Shown one piece after another: positions 8,880 to 15,978 of a DNA stretch of 64,000 bases. Under the pieces are notes generated by a model. That model was not told where the DNA came from, did not search any database, and was given only the letters and a program-made list of their open reading frames with translations. The first letter of the stretch is position 1, and each line of letters opens with the position of its first letter. The DNA comes from Phocaeicola faecicola (GTDB lineage Bacteria; Bacteroidota; Bacteroidia; Bacteroidales; Bacteroidaceae): contig NZ_JABSOE010000016.1 of assembly GCF_013618865.1 (NCBI RefSeq), positions 1 through 64,000 of the forward strand. Direction: 5' to 3'. The translations under genes were made by a program, and so were the position numbers.

Positions 8880-9164
8880 TTATAATTCAAAATAGGTTTT
8901 TAATGACTCTATATATTCTTCCAGTGCTCTTTTCCCTGTTTCTGTTAATCTGCACGAAGTTCGAGGTTTCCTTCCGACAAAATCCTTGGTAAGTCGAATA
9001 TACCCAGCGTTGTTCAACTTGTCCAGTTGGACGCTCAGATTTCCGGAAGTAGCATTTGTCTTTTCCTTCAGATAAGTAAAATCCGCCTCCTCTACAGATA
9101 ACAGTAGAGTCATTATTGCTAACCTTAACTGGGAATGTATGAGCGGATTCAGTTCCTTGAACAT
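8880..9164 (-). CDS. Winged-helix transcriptional regulator
   Basis: 94-residue single-domain winged-helix protein. QLRLAIMTLLLSVEEADFTY is the first helix region, SGNLSVQLDKLNNAGYI the recognition helix, and KDFVGRKPRTSCRLTETG the beta wing, followed by a C-terminal helix. It resembles HTH_34/MarR-like regulators. It overlaps by 16 bases the end of the upstream membrane-protein gene, so translation is probably coupled and the membrane protein may be its target or signalling partner. It is cargo of the mobilizable element. Confidence 0.82.
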   Translation of the reverse strand: MFKELNPLIHSQLRLAIMTLLLSVEEADFTYLKEKTNATSGNLSVQLDKLNNAGYIRLTKDFVGRKPRTSCRLTETGKRALEEYIESLKTYFEL

Positions 9165-9775
9165 TGCTTTATGGATTTTCTATTTATAACATGCCCCGGA
9201 ATGATCATCATTAATACAGATGCTATTCCAAAGTACAGATGCCAGTATGTTGTGTCTGCATTATGTATACTCAAAGCCAACAACATATATATGGCAATGA
9301 GGAAACTCAAAAGAGGCGTATAGACAAGTACCTTTTCATTCATGATAATTCCAGTAATCGATGTTCCGATGCCGGCATAGATTAAACTCAAAGGAAGCAT
9401 AAGGGTAAAATTTATCAATCCCACGCAAAGTCCTAATACGATTATGGCAACAACGGTCAAAGAGAAAAGAGCACCAATGACAAGCCATGTGTTCGCTATT
9501 GCCTTATCCATATAAGTCACCACGTGTGGTTTGTCTTTTTTGTCCTTTACACAGATAATCACACTTGGGACAAACATCAGGAACCACAAAGCTGCCCATA
9601 CATTATTTGCTGTAAAGTAGACGAATCCGAATACAATCAATGAAATGAAGAATGCGGAATAGCCGTAATAAAGGAATATATTGCCACTTCCTACTCCAAG
9701 ATTATCTTTCGTCTGTTTCAGCATTTGAGAAATCAGTTCCAAACTGTCTTTCTCAGAAAAATTGTTTTCTTTCAT
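9149..9775 (-). CDS. Multi-pass membrane protein, partner of the winged-helix regulator
   Basis: 208 residues with a short charged cytoplasmic N terminus and about five or six hydrophobic helices (for example FISLIVFGFVYF, LWFLMFVPSVIICV, VAIIVLGLCVGL and LLSFLIAIYMLLAL). No enzymatic motif is visible. It is the first gene of a two-gene unit with the winged-helix regulator. Similar pairs are common in Bacteroidetes but their function is unknown to me; sensing or self-regulated membrane homeostasis is possible. Confidence 0.75.
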   Translation of the reverse strand: MKENNFSEKDSLELISQMLKQTKDNLGVGSGNIFLYYGYSAFFISLIVFGFVYFTANNVWAALWFLMFVPSVIICVKDKKDKPHVVTYMDKAIANTWLVIGALFSLTVVAIIVLGLCVGLINFTLMLPLSLIYAGIGTSITGIIMNEKVLVYTPLLSFLIAIYMLLALSIHNADTTYWHLYFGIASVLMMIIPGHVINRKSIKQCSRN

Positions 9776-9874
9776 GATTTAAATGATGTTTAAACTTCAT
9801 TAAATTGGTTTATAAAATAAACTATGCTATCAAAATTAAAGAGAGACATTTTTCTCTCCATCTTGAATTTATTG

Positions 9875-9906
9875 CAAATATAAATAAGATTATATTATAA
9901 ACCAAA
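9875..9906 (-). promoter_or_regulatory. Promoter of the membrane protein/regulator pair
   Basis: On the minus strand TTTG (9903-9906), 20 bases, then TATATTTG (9875-9882). A small inverted repeat GAGAGA...TCTCTC at 9841-9858 lies in the leader and could be an operator. Confidence 0.6.
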
Positions 9907-9935
9907 TATTCTATCAACAATTTGAAGATTATCCT

Positions 9936-9983
9936 AAAAAAGAAAACACCCGACTTTACATTATTGGGTGTAAAATCGGGTGT
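9936..9983 (-). terminator. Terminator downstream of tRNA-Ser, element-derived
   Basis: ACACCCGA (9946-9953) and TCGGGTGT (9976-9983) with an inner TTTACA/TGTAAA pairing, followed on the minus strand by TTTTCTTTTTT. It lies inside the element and now terminates the tRNA-Ser transcript. Confidence 0.75.
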
Positions 9984-10018
9984 TAATCTTATAAATCATT
10001 GAAAAACAATGTTTATTG

Positions 10019-10103
10019 CGGAGAGGGAGGGATTCGAACCCCCGGTACCTCGCAGTACAACGGTTTTCAAGACCGCCGCAATCGACCACTCTGCCACCTC
10101 TCC
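10019..10103 (-). tRNA. tRNA-Ser(UGA)
   Basis: 85-nt cloverleaf with acceptor GGAGAGG/CCTCTCC, a long variable arm, T-arm GGTTCGAATCC, and the anticodon loop CTTGAAA giving anticodon TGA. No CCA is encoded. Its 3' end is the integration target of the mobilizable element to its left. Confidence 0.95.
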
Positions 10104-10142
10104 AAAACTCTTTTGGAGTTGCTTTGTTTCTCAAAAGCGATG

Positions 10143-10173
10143 CAAAGGTACGCATTATTTTTGAATATGCAAA
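10143..10173 (-). promoter_or_regulatory. Consensus promoter of tRNA-Ser
   Basis: On the minus strand TTTG (10170-10173), 19-base spacer, TACCTTTG (10143-10150): an exact match to the Bacteroidetes primary sigma consensus. It puts the transcript start about 30 bases before the tRNA. Confidence 0.85.
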
Positions 10174-10244
10174 TGTTTTTCGAAAAAAATAGAAAAAAAA
10201 TTAGCAGAACGCAGTTTTTACAATAAATGAGTATCTTTGCGGAA

Positions 10245-10392
10245 GTGATTCCGGATGCCGGTTGGGAAAGGATAAATTCCTGTTTGACAGCCTCTGCCCT
10301 TGATTAAAGCTCATCGGAAGAGGGGATACAGGGACAAATTCCTGAATTTTGCTGCCGATTGAAAAAAATGTGCGGTAAACCGGAATCTGGAG
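10245..10392 (+). ncRNA. Structured RNA candidate upstream of pcrA (possibly 6S-like)
   Basis: A TATCTTTG -7 box at 10232-10239 would start a transcript at about 10245. That transcript begins at once with GATTCCGG (10247-10254), which pairs with CCGGAATC (10380-10387). Inside lie nested stems CCTGT/ACAGG (10279-10283 and 10328-10332) and CCTCT/AGAGG (10291-10295 and 10319-10323). The motif AAATTCCTG occurs once on each side of the inner stem. A long rod with a closing stem, a wide internal bubble and an apical stem, about 145 nt, fits the general shape of 6S RNA. It could equally be a pcrA leader element. No clear -33 box was found. Confidence 0.4.
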
Positions 10393-10441
10393 AGATACAA
10401 TTGTTAAACAGATAGTCTTAACTCCTTATATAAATAAATTG

Positions 10442-12805
10442 ATGGTTGATTTTTTGGACGAATTGAATGAAAGTCAGCGTGCCGCCGTGTTGTACAACGA
10501 AGGACCTTCGCTGGTGATAGCGGGAGCCGGTTCGGGAAAGACCCGTGTGCTGACCTATAAGATTGCCTATTTGCTGGAACAGGGGTACGAGCCTTGGAAC
10601 ATTCTGGCTCTTACGTTTACTAATAAGGCTGCTCGGGAAATGAAAGCCCGTATTGCCCGTCAGGTAGGGGAGAAACGTGCCCGATACCTGTGGATGGGTA
10701 CTTTTCATTCTATCTTTTCACGGATTTTGCGTACCGAGGCTGAGGCTATCGGTTTCCCGGCTCATTTTACCATTTACGATTCGGATGATTCGAAAAGTCT
10801 GATAAAGGCAATCATCAAGGAAATGAAGCTGGATGACAAGACGTATAAGCCGGGGACTGTATTGGGTAGAATCAGCAATGCGAAGAACCATCTGATACTG
10901 CCGGAGGCCTATGCGGCCAATGCGGAAATTTTTGAGAGTGACCGTGCTGCCAAGATGCCGGCCATACGGGATATTTATCTGCGTTACTGGGAACGCTGCC
11001 GGCAAGGGGGAGTAATGGACTTCGATGACTTGCTGGTGAATACTTATCTGCTGTTCGAGAAGCATCCGGAGGTTTGTGAACGCTATGCCTCGCAATTCCA
11101 CTATGTGCTGGTTGATGAGTATCAGGATACCAACTTTGTACAGCACCGTATCGTGTGGCAGCTGACGGAGAAGTACCAGCGTGTCTGTGTGGTGGGAGAT
11201 GATGCGCAGAGCATTTACTCCTTCCGCGGAGCGAATATTGACAATATATTGAACTTTACGAAGTCGTATAAGGATGCGCGCCTGTTCAAGCTGGAACAGA
11301 ATTACCGTTCTACGCAGGCCATCGTGAAGGCTGCCAACAGTCTGATTGCCAAGAACCGTGAGCAGATCCGAAAAGAGGTATTCTCGGAAAAGGATCCGGG
11401 TGAACCGATTACGGTGCTCTCTGCCTATAGTGACGTGGAAGAAGGGGAAATCGTGGCCAACAGAATCGTACAGATGCATCTGCGTCAGGGATATACCTAC
11501 GATGACTTCGCTATTCTATACCGTACGAATGCGCAGAGCCGTATCTTTGAGGAGGCCTTGCGTAAGCGTGCGCTGCCTTACCGTATTTACGGGGGACTGT
11601 CGTTCTATCAGCGTAAGGAGATAAAGGATGTGCTTGCCTATTTCCGTCTGGCGGTGAATCCTCATGATGAGGAGGCGCTGAAACGGGTCATCAATTATCC
11701 GGCCCGTGGGATCGGGGCTACGACGTTGGGCAAGATTACGGAGGCGGCAACCCGTTGCCGGGTGAGTCTGTGGACGGTGCTGGAAGAGCCGCTTACATAC
11801 GGAGTGGAACTGAACAAGGGAACTTCGGCGAAGTTGCAGGGATTCCGTTCGTTGGTGGCTTCCTTTATTGAGATGGCCGTTACGGAAGATGCTTATGAAA
11901 TCGGAGGAGCCATCGTGCGCCAGTCTGGAATAATGAGGGACATTTGTCAGGACCGCTCTCCTGAGAATCTGAGCCGGCAGGAAAATATAGAGGAGTTGGT
12001 GAATGGTATGCATGATTTCTGTGCGACTTGCCGGGAGGAAGGTAACTCGCATGTGTTGTTGAGCGACTATCTTTCGGAAATTGCCCTGCTGACTGATCAG
12101 GACGAAAGCGTGGAAGAGGAAGCTCCGAAGATTACCCTGATGACGGTTCATTCTGCCAAAGGACTGGAATTCAAGAATGTGTTCGTAGTGGGTATGGAAG
12201 AAAATCTTTTCCCCAGTGCGATGAGCATGGATTCGTACCGTCAGCTGGAGGAGGAGCGCCGGTTGTTTTATGTGGCCATTACCCGTGCCGAAGAACATTG
12301 TTTCCTGTCGTATGCCAAATCCCGCTATAAATATGGAACCATGGAGCTGGGACGGCCGAGCCGTTTCCTGAAAGACATTGAAGAGCGTTACCTGAACTGG
12401 CCGCAGGAAGCTACCGTAGCCCGTAAGGTGGATGAAAGGGCAGCTCGCTTCCGCAGGGAATGGAGAGAGGAAAGAGAGGAGCGTTCGTATCGCGAGGAAG
12501 GTCCTTCCATGTTTGATGGAGGTCCGATGCCGGAAGAGCCTGTGAAGTTTGTCAAACCGGCTCCGCCGCGTAAGCTTCGGAAAATTGTACCGGCTGAGGA
12601 GTCGGGACTGGCTGCGTCTCCGTCTGCTGCAGGAGGGCAGGATGGTTTGTCGGTCGGTGCCCAGATTGAGCATGAGCGCTTTGGAGTGGGAGAGATTCTC
12701 CGTCTGGAGGGAACGGGTGACAACCGGAAAGCTACGGTCCGTTTCCGTAATGCCGGAGAGAAACAACTGCTCCTGAAGTTTGCCCGTTTTAAAGTGATTG
12801 GTTAA
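10442..12805 (+). CDS. pcrA: UvrD/PcrA-type superfamily 1 DNA helicase
   Basis: 787-residue ATP-dependent 3'-5' DNA helicase acting in repair and replication. ATG 10442 is chosen over the TTG at 10439. All SF1A motifs are in order: Q motif LNESQRAAV, Walker A AGAGSGKTR (about 28-36), Ia LTFTNKAAREMK, Walker B VDEYQDTN (about 222-229), motif III VGDDAQSIYSFRGA, motif IV LEQNYRS, motif V TVHSAKGLEF and motif VI FYVAITRA. The C-terminal tail (about 735-787, GAQIEHERFGVGEILRLEG) is the Tudor-like domain that in PcrA/UvrD binds RNA polymerase. Length is normal for the family. It appears monocistronic. Confidence 0.96.
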   Translation: MVDFLDELNESQRAAVLYNEGPSLVIAGAGSGKTRVLTYKIAYLLEQGYEPWNILALTFTNKAAREMKARIARQVGEKRARYLWMGTFHSIFSRILRTEAEAIGFPAHFTIYDSDDSKSLIKAIIKEMKLDDKTYKPGTVLGRISNAKNHLILPEAYAANAEIFESDRAAKMPAIRDIYLRYWERCRQGGVMDFDDLLVNTYLLFEKHPEVCERYASQFHYVLVDEYQDTNFVQHRIVWQLTEKYQRVCVVGDDAQSIYSFRGANIDNILNFTKSYKDARLFKLEQNYRSTQAIVKAANSLIAKNREQIRKEVFSEKDPGEPITVLSAYSDVEEGEIVANRIVQMHLRQGYTYDDFAILYRTNAQSRIFEEALRKRALPYRIYGGLSFYQRKEIKDVLAYFRLAVNPHDEEALKRVINYPARGIGATTLGKITEAATRCRVSLWTVLEEPLTYGVELNKGTSAKLQGFRSLVASFIEMAVTEDAYEIGGAIVRQSGIMRDICQDRSPENLSRQENIEELVNGMHDFCATCREEGNSHVLLSDYLSEIALLTDQDESVEEEAPKITLMTVHSAKGLEFKNVFVVGMEENLFPSAMSMDSYRQLEEERRLFYVAITRAEEHCFLSYAKSRYKYGTMELGRPSRFLKDIEERYLNWPQEATVARKVDERAARFRREWREEREERSYREEGPSMFDGGPMPEEPVKFVKPAPPRKLRKIVPAEESGLAASPSAAGGQDGLSVGAQIEHERFGVGEILRLEGTGDNRKATVRFRNAGEKQLLLKFARFKVIG

Positions 12806-12924
12806 ATGGATTTACGGAGTGGAATGTCACGTTTGGATGAATAATGTGGCAGCCGGAGTGCCTGAATCATTCCGGAAGCTTCGCTCTGTACTGATAATGA
12901 GTAAAATAAAGTAAATAATTGAAT

Positions 12925-14088
12925 ATGTTGGATTTGTCTAAAATCCCTTCTCCCTGTTATGTGATGGAGGAGGAACTGCTCAGAAAGAATCTGAGCCTGA
13001 TCAAGCACGTGGCAGATACAGCCGGTGTGGAGATTATTCTGGCGTTTAAAGCCTTTGCCATGTGGAAGTCGTTCCCGATTTTCCGTGAATACATTTGTCA
13101 CACTACAGCCAGCTCGGAGTATGAGGCCCGTCTGGCTTTCGAGGAGTTCGGCAGCAAGGCGCATGCGTATTCGCCGGCGTACACTGCGCAGAATTTTCCG
13201 GCGTTTCTGAAATATTGCAGTCACATTACCTTTAACTCGCTTTCTCAGTTCGAGCGTTTTTATCCGCAGGCAAAGGCCTGGAACGAGCCGGTGTCGTGTG
13301 GATTGCGCATCAATCCGGAGTATTCGGAAGTGGAAGTGGAACTGTACAATCCGTGTGCACCGGGAACGCGTTTCGGGGTAACGGCCGATTTGCTCCCGGA
13401 GGTACTTCCCGAAGGAATCGAAGGATTCCACTGTCATTGTCATTGTGAGTCCAGCTCTTACGAACTGGAGCGTACGTTGCAGAATATCGAGAACAAGTTC
13501 TCACGCTGGTTCTCTCAGATTAAATGGCTGAATCTGGGAGGAGGTCATCTGATGACCCGCAAGGATTATGACGTGGAGCATCTGATCGGCTTGCTGAAGG
13601 GACTTAGAGCGCGTTATCCTCACTTGCAGATTATTCTGGAGCCGGGATCGGCATTTACCTGGCAGACCGGTCCGCTGGTGGCTTCTGTGGTGGACATCGT
13701 GGAAAGCCGCGGCATCCGTACGGCGATTCTGGATGTAAGTTTTACTTGTCATATGCCCGATTGCCTGGAGATGCCTTACCAGCCTCGCGTGCGTAATGCG
13801 GAATCACTTCCGGCGGATGCGGTGAAGGAGGCTACTCCTGACATGCACGTATATCGCCTGGGTGGAAACAGTTGCCTGAGCGGAGACTATATGGGAAGCT
13901 GGCGCTTCGATCATGAACTGCAGGTGGGTGAGAGGATCATATTTGAGGATATGATACATTATACGATGGTTAAGACCAATATGTTTAATGGTATTCATCA
14001 TCCGTCGGTGGCCTTGTCTCACATGAACGGGGAATTAGAAATCTATAAGAATTTCACCTACGAGGATTATCGAGACAGAATGTGCTAA
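12925..14088 (+). CDS. nspC: Carboxynorspermidine decarboxylase
   Basis: 387-residue PLP-dependent decarboxylase of the alanine-racemase fold (fold type III), making spermidine/norspermidine from the carboxy forms in the alternative polyamine pathway used by Bacteroides. ATG 12925 is chosen over the TTG at 12919. The PLP lysine is in ILAFKAFAMW (about 41). GGGHLMTRKDYD (about 208) and EPGSAFTWQTG (about 244) form the phosphate-binding region. SFTCHMPDCLE and the GGNSCLSGDYMG segment (about 314) carry the conserved Cys and Asp of the dimer active site. No linked polyamine genes are in the window. Confidence 0.93.
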   Translation: MLDLSKIPSPCYVMEEELLRKNLSLIKHVADTAGVEIILAFKAFAMWKSFPIFREYICHTTASSEYEARLAFEEFGSKAHAYSPAYTAQNFPAFLKYCSHITFNSLSQFERFYPQAKAWNEPVSCGLRINPEYSEVEVELYNPCAPGTRFGVTADLLPEVLPEGIEGFHCHCHCESSSYELERTLQNIENKFSRWFSQIKWLNLGGGHLMTRKDYDVEHLIGLLKGLRARYPHLQIILEPGSAFTWQTGPLVASVVDIVESRGIRTAILDVSFTCHMPDCLEMPYQPRVRNAESLPADAVKEATPDMHVYRLGGNSCLSGDYMGSWRFDHELQVGERIIFEDMIHYTMVKTNMFNGIHHPSVALSHMNGELEIYKNFTYEDYRDRMC

Positions 14089-14330
14089 GAGGAAAAATGA
14101 GATAATATATGCCGGTTGCAGGGGAATTGCAGCCGGCAGATTGAAAAAAACAGTGTTGTTGCGGAAAATTTTGAGGATTTGGCCATATTGCTCATGGTTT
14201 GCGGCTTATATGTTTGATAATAAATATTTTAATTGATGATTTCTTGTCGTTTTTAAGGTAAAAACGAGGACTGAAAGAGAGGGAAAAATCAATTTTTTGA
14301 AAAAAAATATTGCAAAAAGTGCTCTCAGAT

Positions 14331-14361
14331 TTTGGGAGTTTCAGAAAATGTATTACCTTTG
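14331..14361 (+). promoter_or_regulatory. Consensus promoter of the tRNA array
   Basis: TTTG 14331-14334, 19-base spacer, TACCTTTG 14354-14361, about 33 bases before the first tRNA. It is the only clear signal in the 305-base gap after nspC. Confidence 0.88.
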
Positions 14362-14393
14362 CACTCGCAATCGGGAAAACGGTTGTAAGATAT

Positions 14394-14466
14394 GCGGAAA
14401 TAGCTCAGTTGGTAGAGCATAACCTTGCCAAGGTTAGGGTCGCGAGTTCGAGTCTCGTTTTCCGCT
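14394..14466 (+). tRNA. tRNA-Gly(GCC), copy 1
   Basis: 73-nt cloverleaf: acceptor GCGGAAA/TTTCCGC, D-arm AGCTCAGTTGGTAGAGC, anticodon loop CTTGCCAAG giving GCC. The sequence is identical to copies at 14684 and 14866. Confidence 0.96.
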
Positions 14467-14486
14467 CTCTTTTGAAATAAAACTTT

Positions 14487-14567
14487 GCCCAGGTGGCGGA
14501 ATGGTAGACGCGTACGTTTCAGGTGCGTATGTCGAGAGGCGTGCAGGTTCGAGTCCTGTTCTGGGCA
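14487..14567 (+). tRNA. tRNA-Leu(CAG), copy 1
   Basis: Class II tRNA with acceptor GCCCAGG/TCTGGGC, an 11-base variable region, and anticodon loop TTCAGGT giving CAG. Identical to the copy at 14777. Confidence 0.94.
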
Positions 14568-14585
14568 CAAGTAGTAATTGGTTTT

Positions 14586-14669
14586 GGAGGGATGGCGGAA
14601 TTGGTAGACGCGCCACTTTGAGGGGGTGGTGACAGTTATGTCGTGTGAGTTCGAGTCTCATTCCCTTCA
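14586..14669 (+). tRNA. tRNA-Leu(GAG)
   Basis: Class II tRNA with acceptor GGAGGGA/TCCCTTC (one G-U pair), long variable arm, anticodon loop TTGAGGG giving GAG. Single copy in the array. Confidence 0.92.
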
Positions 14670-14683
14670 CTCCAAAGGCAAAT

Positions 14684-14756
14684 GCGGAAATAGCTCAGTT
14701 GGTAGAGCATAACCTTGCCAAGGTTAGGGTCGCGAGTTCGAGTCTCGTTTTCCGCT
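14684..14756 (+). tRNA. tRNA-Gly(GCC), copy 2
   Basis: Identical to copy 1. The Gly-Leu(CAG) pair with its spacer is a tandem duplication of about 175 bases (14394-14567 and 14684-14857). Confidence 0.96.
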
Positions 14757-14776
14757 CTCTTTTTGAAATAAACTTT

Positions 14777-14857
14777 GCCCAGGTGGCGGAATGGTAGACG
14801 CGTACGTTTCAGGTGCGTATGTCGAGAGGCGTGCAGGTTCGAGTCCTGTTCTGGGCA
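14777..14857 (+). tRNA. tRNA-Leu(CAG), copy 2
   Basis: Identical to copy 1, part of the duplicated Gly-Leu unit. Confidence 0.94.
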
Positions 14858-14865
14858 CAGTAGTT

Positions 14866-14938
14866 GCGGAAATAGCTCAGTTGGTAGAGCATAACCTTGC
14901 CAAGGTTAGGGTCGCGAGTTCGAGTCTCGTTTTCCGCT
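14866..14938 (+). tRNA. tRNA-Gly(GCC), copy 3
   Basis: Identical to copies 1 and 2. It is the last tRNA of the array and is separated from Leu copy 2 by only eight bases. Confidence 0.96.
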
Positions 14939-15044
14939 CTTCAGGAGAAATCGGAATCATTCGGTTTCTCTTTTTTTATGTATTTCTTTATCCGTTATTC
15001 TGGACTTTGATATATATTTGCGCTTGCAAAACAGAAAGTATAGA

Positions 15045-15272
15045 ATGGAAATGAAAACTTATGATATTTATTTTACAGACGGTGAATCTACTGATCATAA
15101 AGGTTTTTTTCTGAAAACAGAGGATAAGGCTATCCATATGGCGGAAGACATGTTGAAAAAGGGAAACAGCTATACGGAAGAGTATGCCGGAGGAACGATT
15201 TCGGTGGTCGACTCGGAAGGAAATGTGGTATGGAGTCATCCGATACCGGAAGCGAAATCATTGAATCATTAA
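15045..15272 (+). CDS. Small conserved-looking hypothetical protein
   Basis: 75 residues from ATG 15045 (or 73 from 15051). A -7 box TATATTTG at 15013-15020 makes the longer upstream start at 15018 unlikely because it would precede the transcript start. The sequence has a short beta-rich start (KTYDIYFTDG), a helix (KAIHMAEDMLKKG) and a terminal beta hairpin (GGTISVVDSEGNVVWSHPI). No family recognised. It precedes ribE by 27 bases and may be co-transcribed. Confidence 0.65.
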   Translation: MEMKTYDIYFTDGESTDHKGFFLKTEDKAIHMAEDMLKKGNSYTEEYAGGTISVVDSEGNVVWSHPIPEAKSLNH

Positions 15273-15299
15273 TTATATAAAATAATAAAATACAGTAAT

Positions 15300-15905
15300 A
15301 TGTTCTCGGGAATAGTAGAAGAATACGCGGAAGTAGTAAAGGTCGTAAAGGAACAGGAAAATCTGCATTTGACGCTGAAATGCTCGTTTGTGGATGAACT
15401 GAAGATTGACCAGAGTGTTTCACACAATGGGGTTTGCCTGACTGTGGTAAGCATTCAGGACGGTACGTACACGGTGACTGCCATGAAGGAGACAATCGAA
15501 CGTTCGAATATCGGCTTGCTGAAAGTGGGCGATAAGGTGAACGTGGAACGCAGCATGATGATGAACGGACGGCTGGACGGACATATCGTACAGGGACATG
15601 TGGACCAGACGGCTACCTGTGTCGCAATAGAGGATGCACAGGGAAGCCATTATTTCACGTTCAAGTATGAGTTTAATCCGGAAATGGCCAAGAGAGGATA
15701 TTTTACGGTCGACAAGGGTTCGGTAACTGTGAACGGCGTGAGTCTGACGGTATGCAATCCTACTCAGGACACGTTCCAGGTAGCTATTATTCCTTATACT
15801 TATGAGCATACTAATTTCCATACGTTTACCGTAGGTAGTGTGGTCAACCTGGAGTTTGATATTATCGGCAAGTATCTGAGCCGTATGATGCAGCTTTCTT
15901 GCTGA
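15300..15905 (+). CDS. ribE: Riboflavin synthase, alpha chain
   Basis: 201-residue enzyme that dismutates two 6,7-dimethyl-8-ribityllumazine molecules to riboflavin. It begins with the invariant MFSGIVEE and contains two lumazine-binding repeats, each with a GVCLTV/GVSLTV motif (HNGVCLTVV at about 41-49; VNGVSLTV at about 143-150) and GHIVQGHVDQT between them. Length is as expected. No FMN riboswitch was seen in front of it. It ends before a strong bidirectional terminator. Confidence 0.96.
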   Translation: MFSGIVEEYAEVVKVVKEQENLHLTLKCSFVDELKIDQSVSHNGVCLTVVSIQDGTYTVTAMKETIERSNIGLLKVGDKVNVERSMMMNGRLDGHIVQGHVDQTATCVAIEDAQGSHYFTFKYEFNPEMAKRGYFTVDKGSVTVNGVSLTVCNPTQDTFQVAIIPYTYEHTNFHTFTVGSVVNLEFDIIGKYLSRMMQLSC

Positions 15906-15927
15906 CCGGCTTTTCATGAATAGAAGA

Positions 15928-15976
15928 ACCGCCCTGTCATCGTGCCTGGAATGGCGTGGATGACAGGGCGGTTTGT
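15928..15976. terminator. Bidirectional terminator between ribE and the YihY gene
   Basis: ACCGCCCTGTCAT (15928-15940) pairs with ATGACAGGGCGGT (15960-15972), followed by TTGTTTTT on the plus strand. It serves both convergent genes. Confidence 0.88.
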
Positions 15977-15978
15977 TT

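Noticed and set aside
10245-10392. Cobalamin riboswitch
   Set aside because: A GGGAAAGG-like string was noted, but the B12-box and the conserved four-way core motifs are missing, and pcrA is not a cobalamin-regulated gene.
11516-12766. Long minus-strand frame inside pcrA
   Set aside because: Antisense shadow of the helicase gene.
14394-14938. CRISPR-like array
   Set aside because: The regularly spaced repeats are tRNA genes with intact cloverleaves.
15260-15300. FMN riboswitch before ribE
   Set aside because: The gap is only 27 bases and no FMN aptamer motif is present there or upstream.
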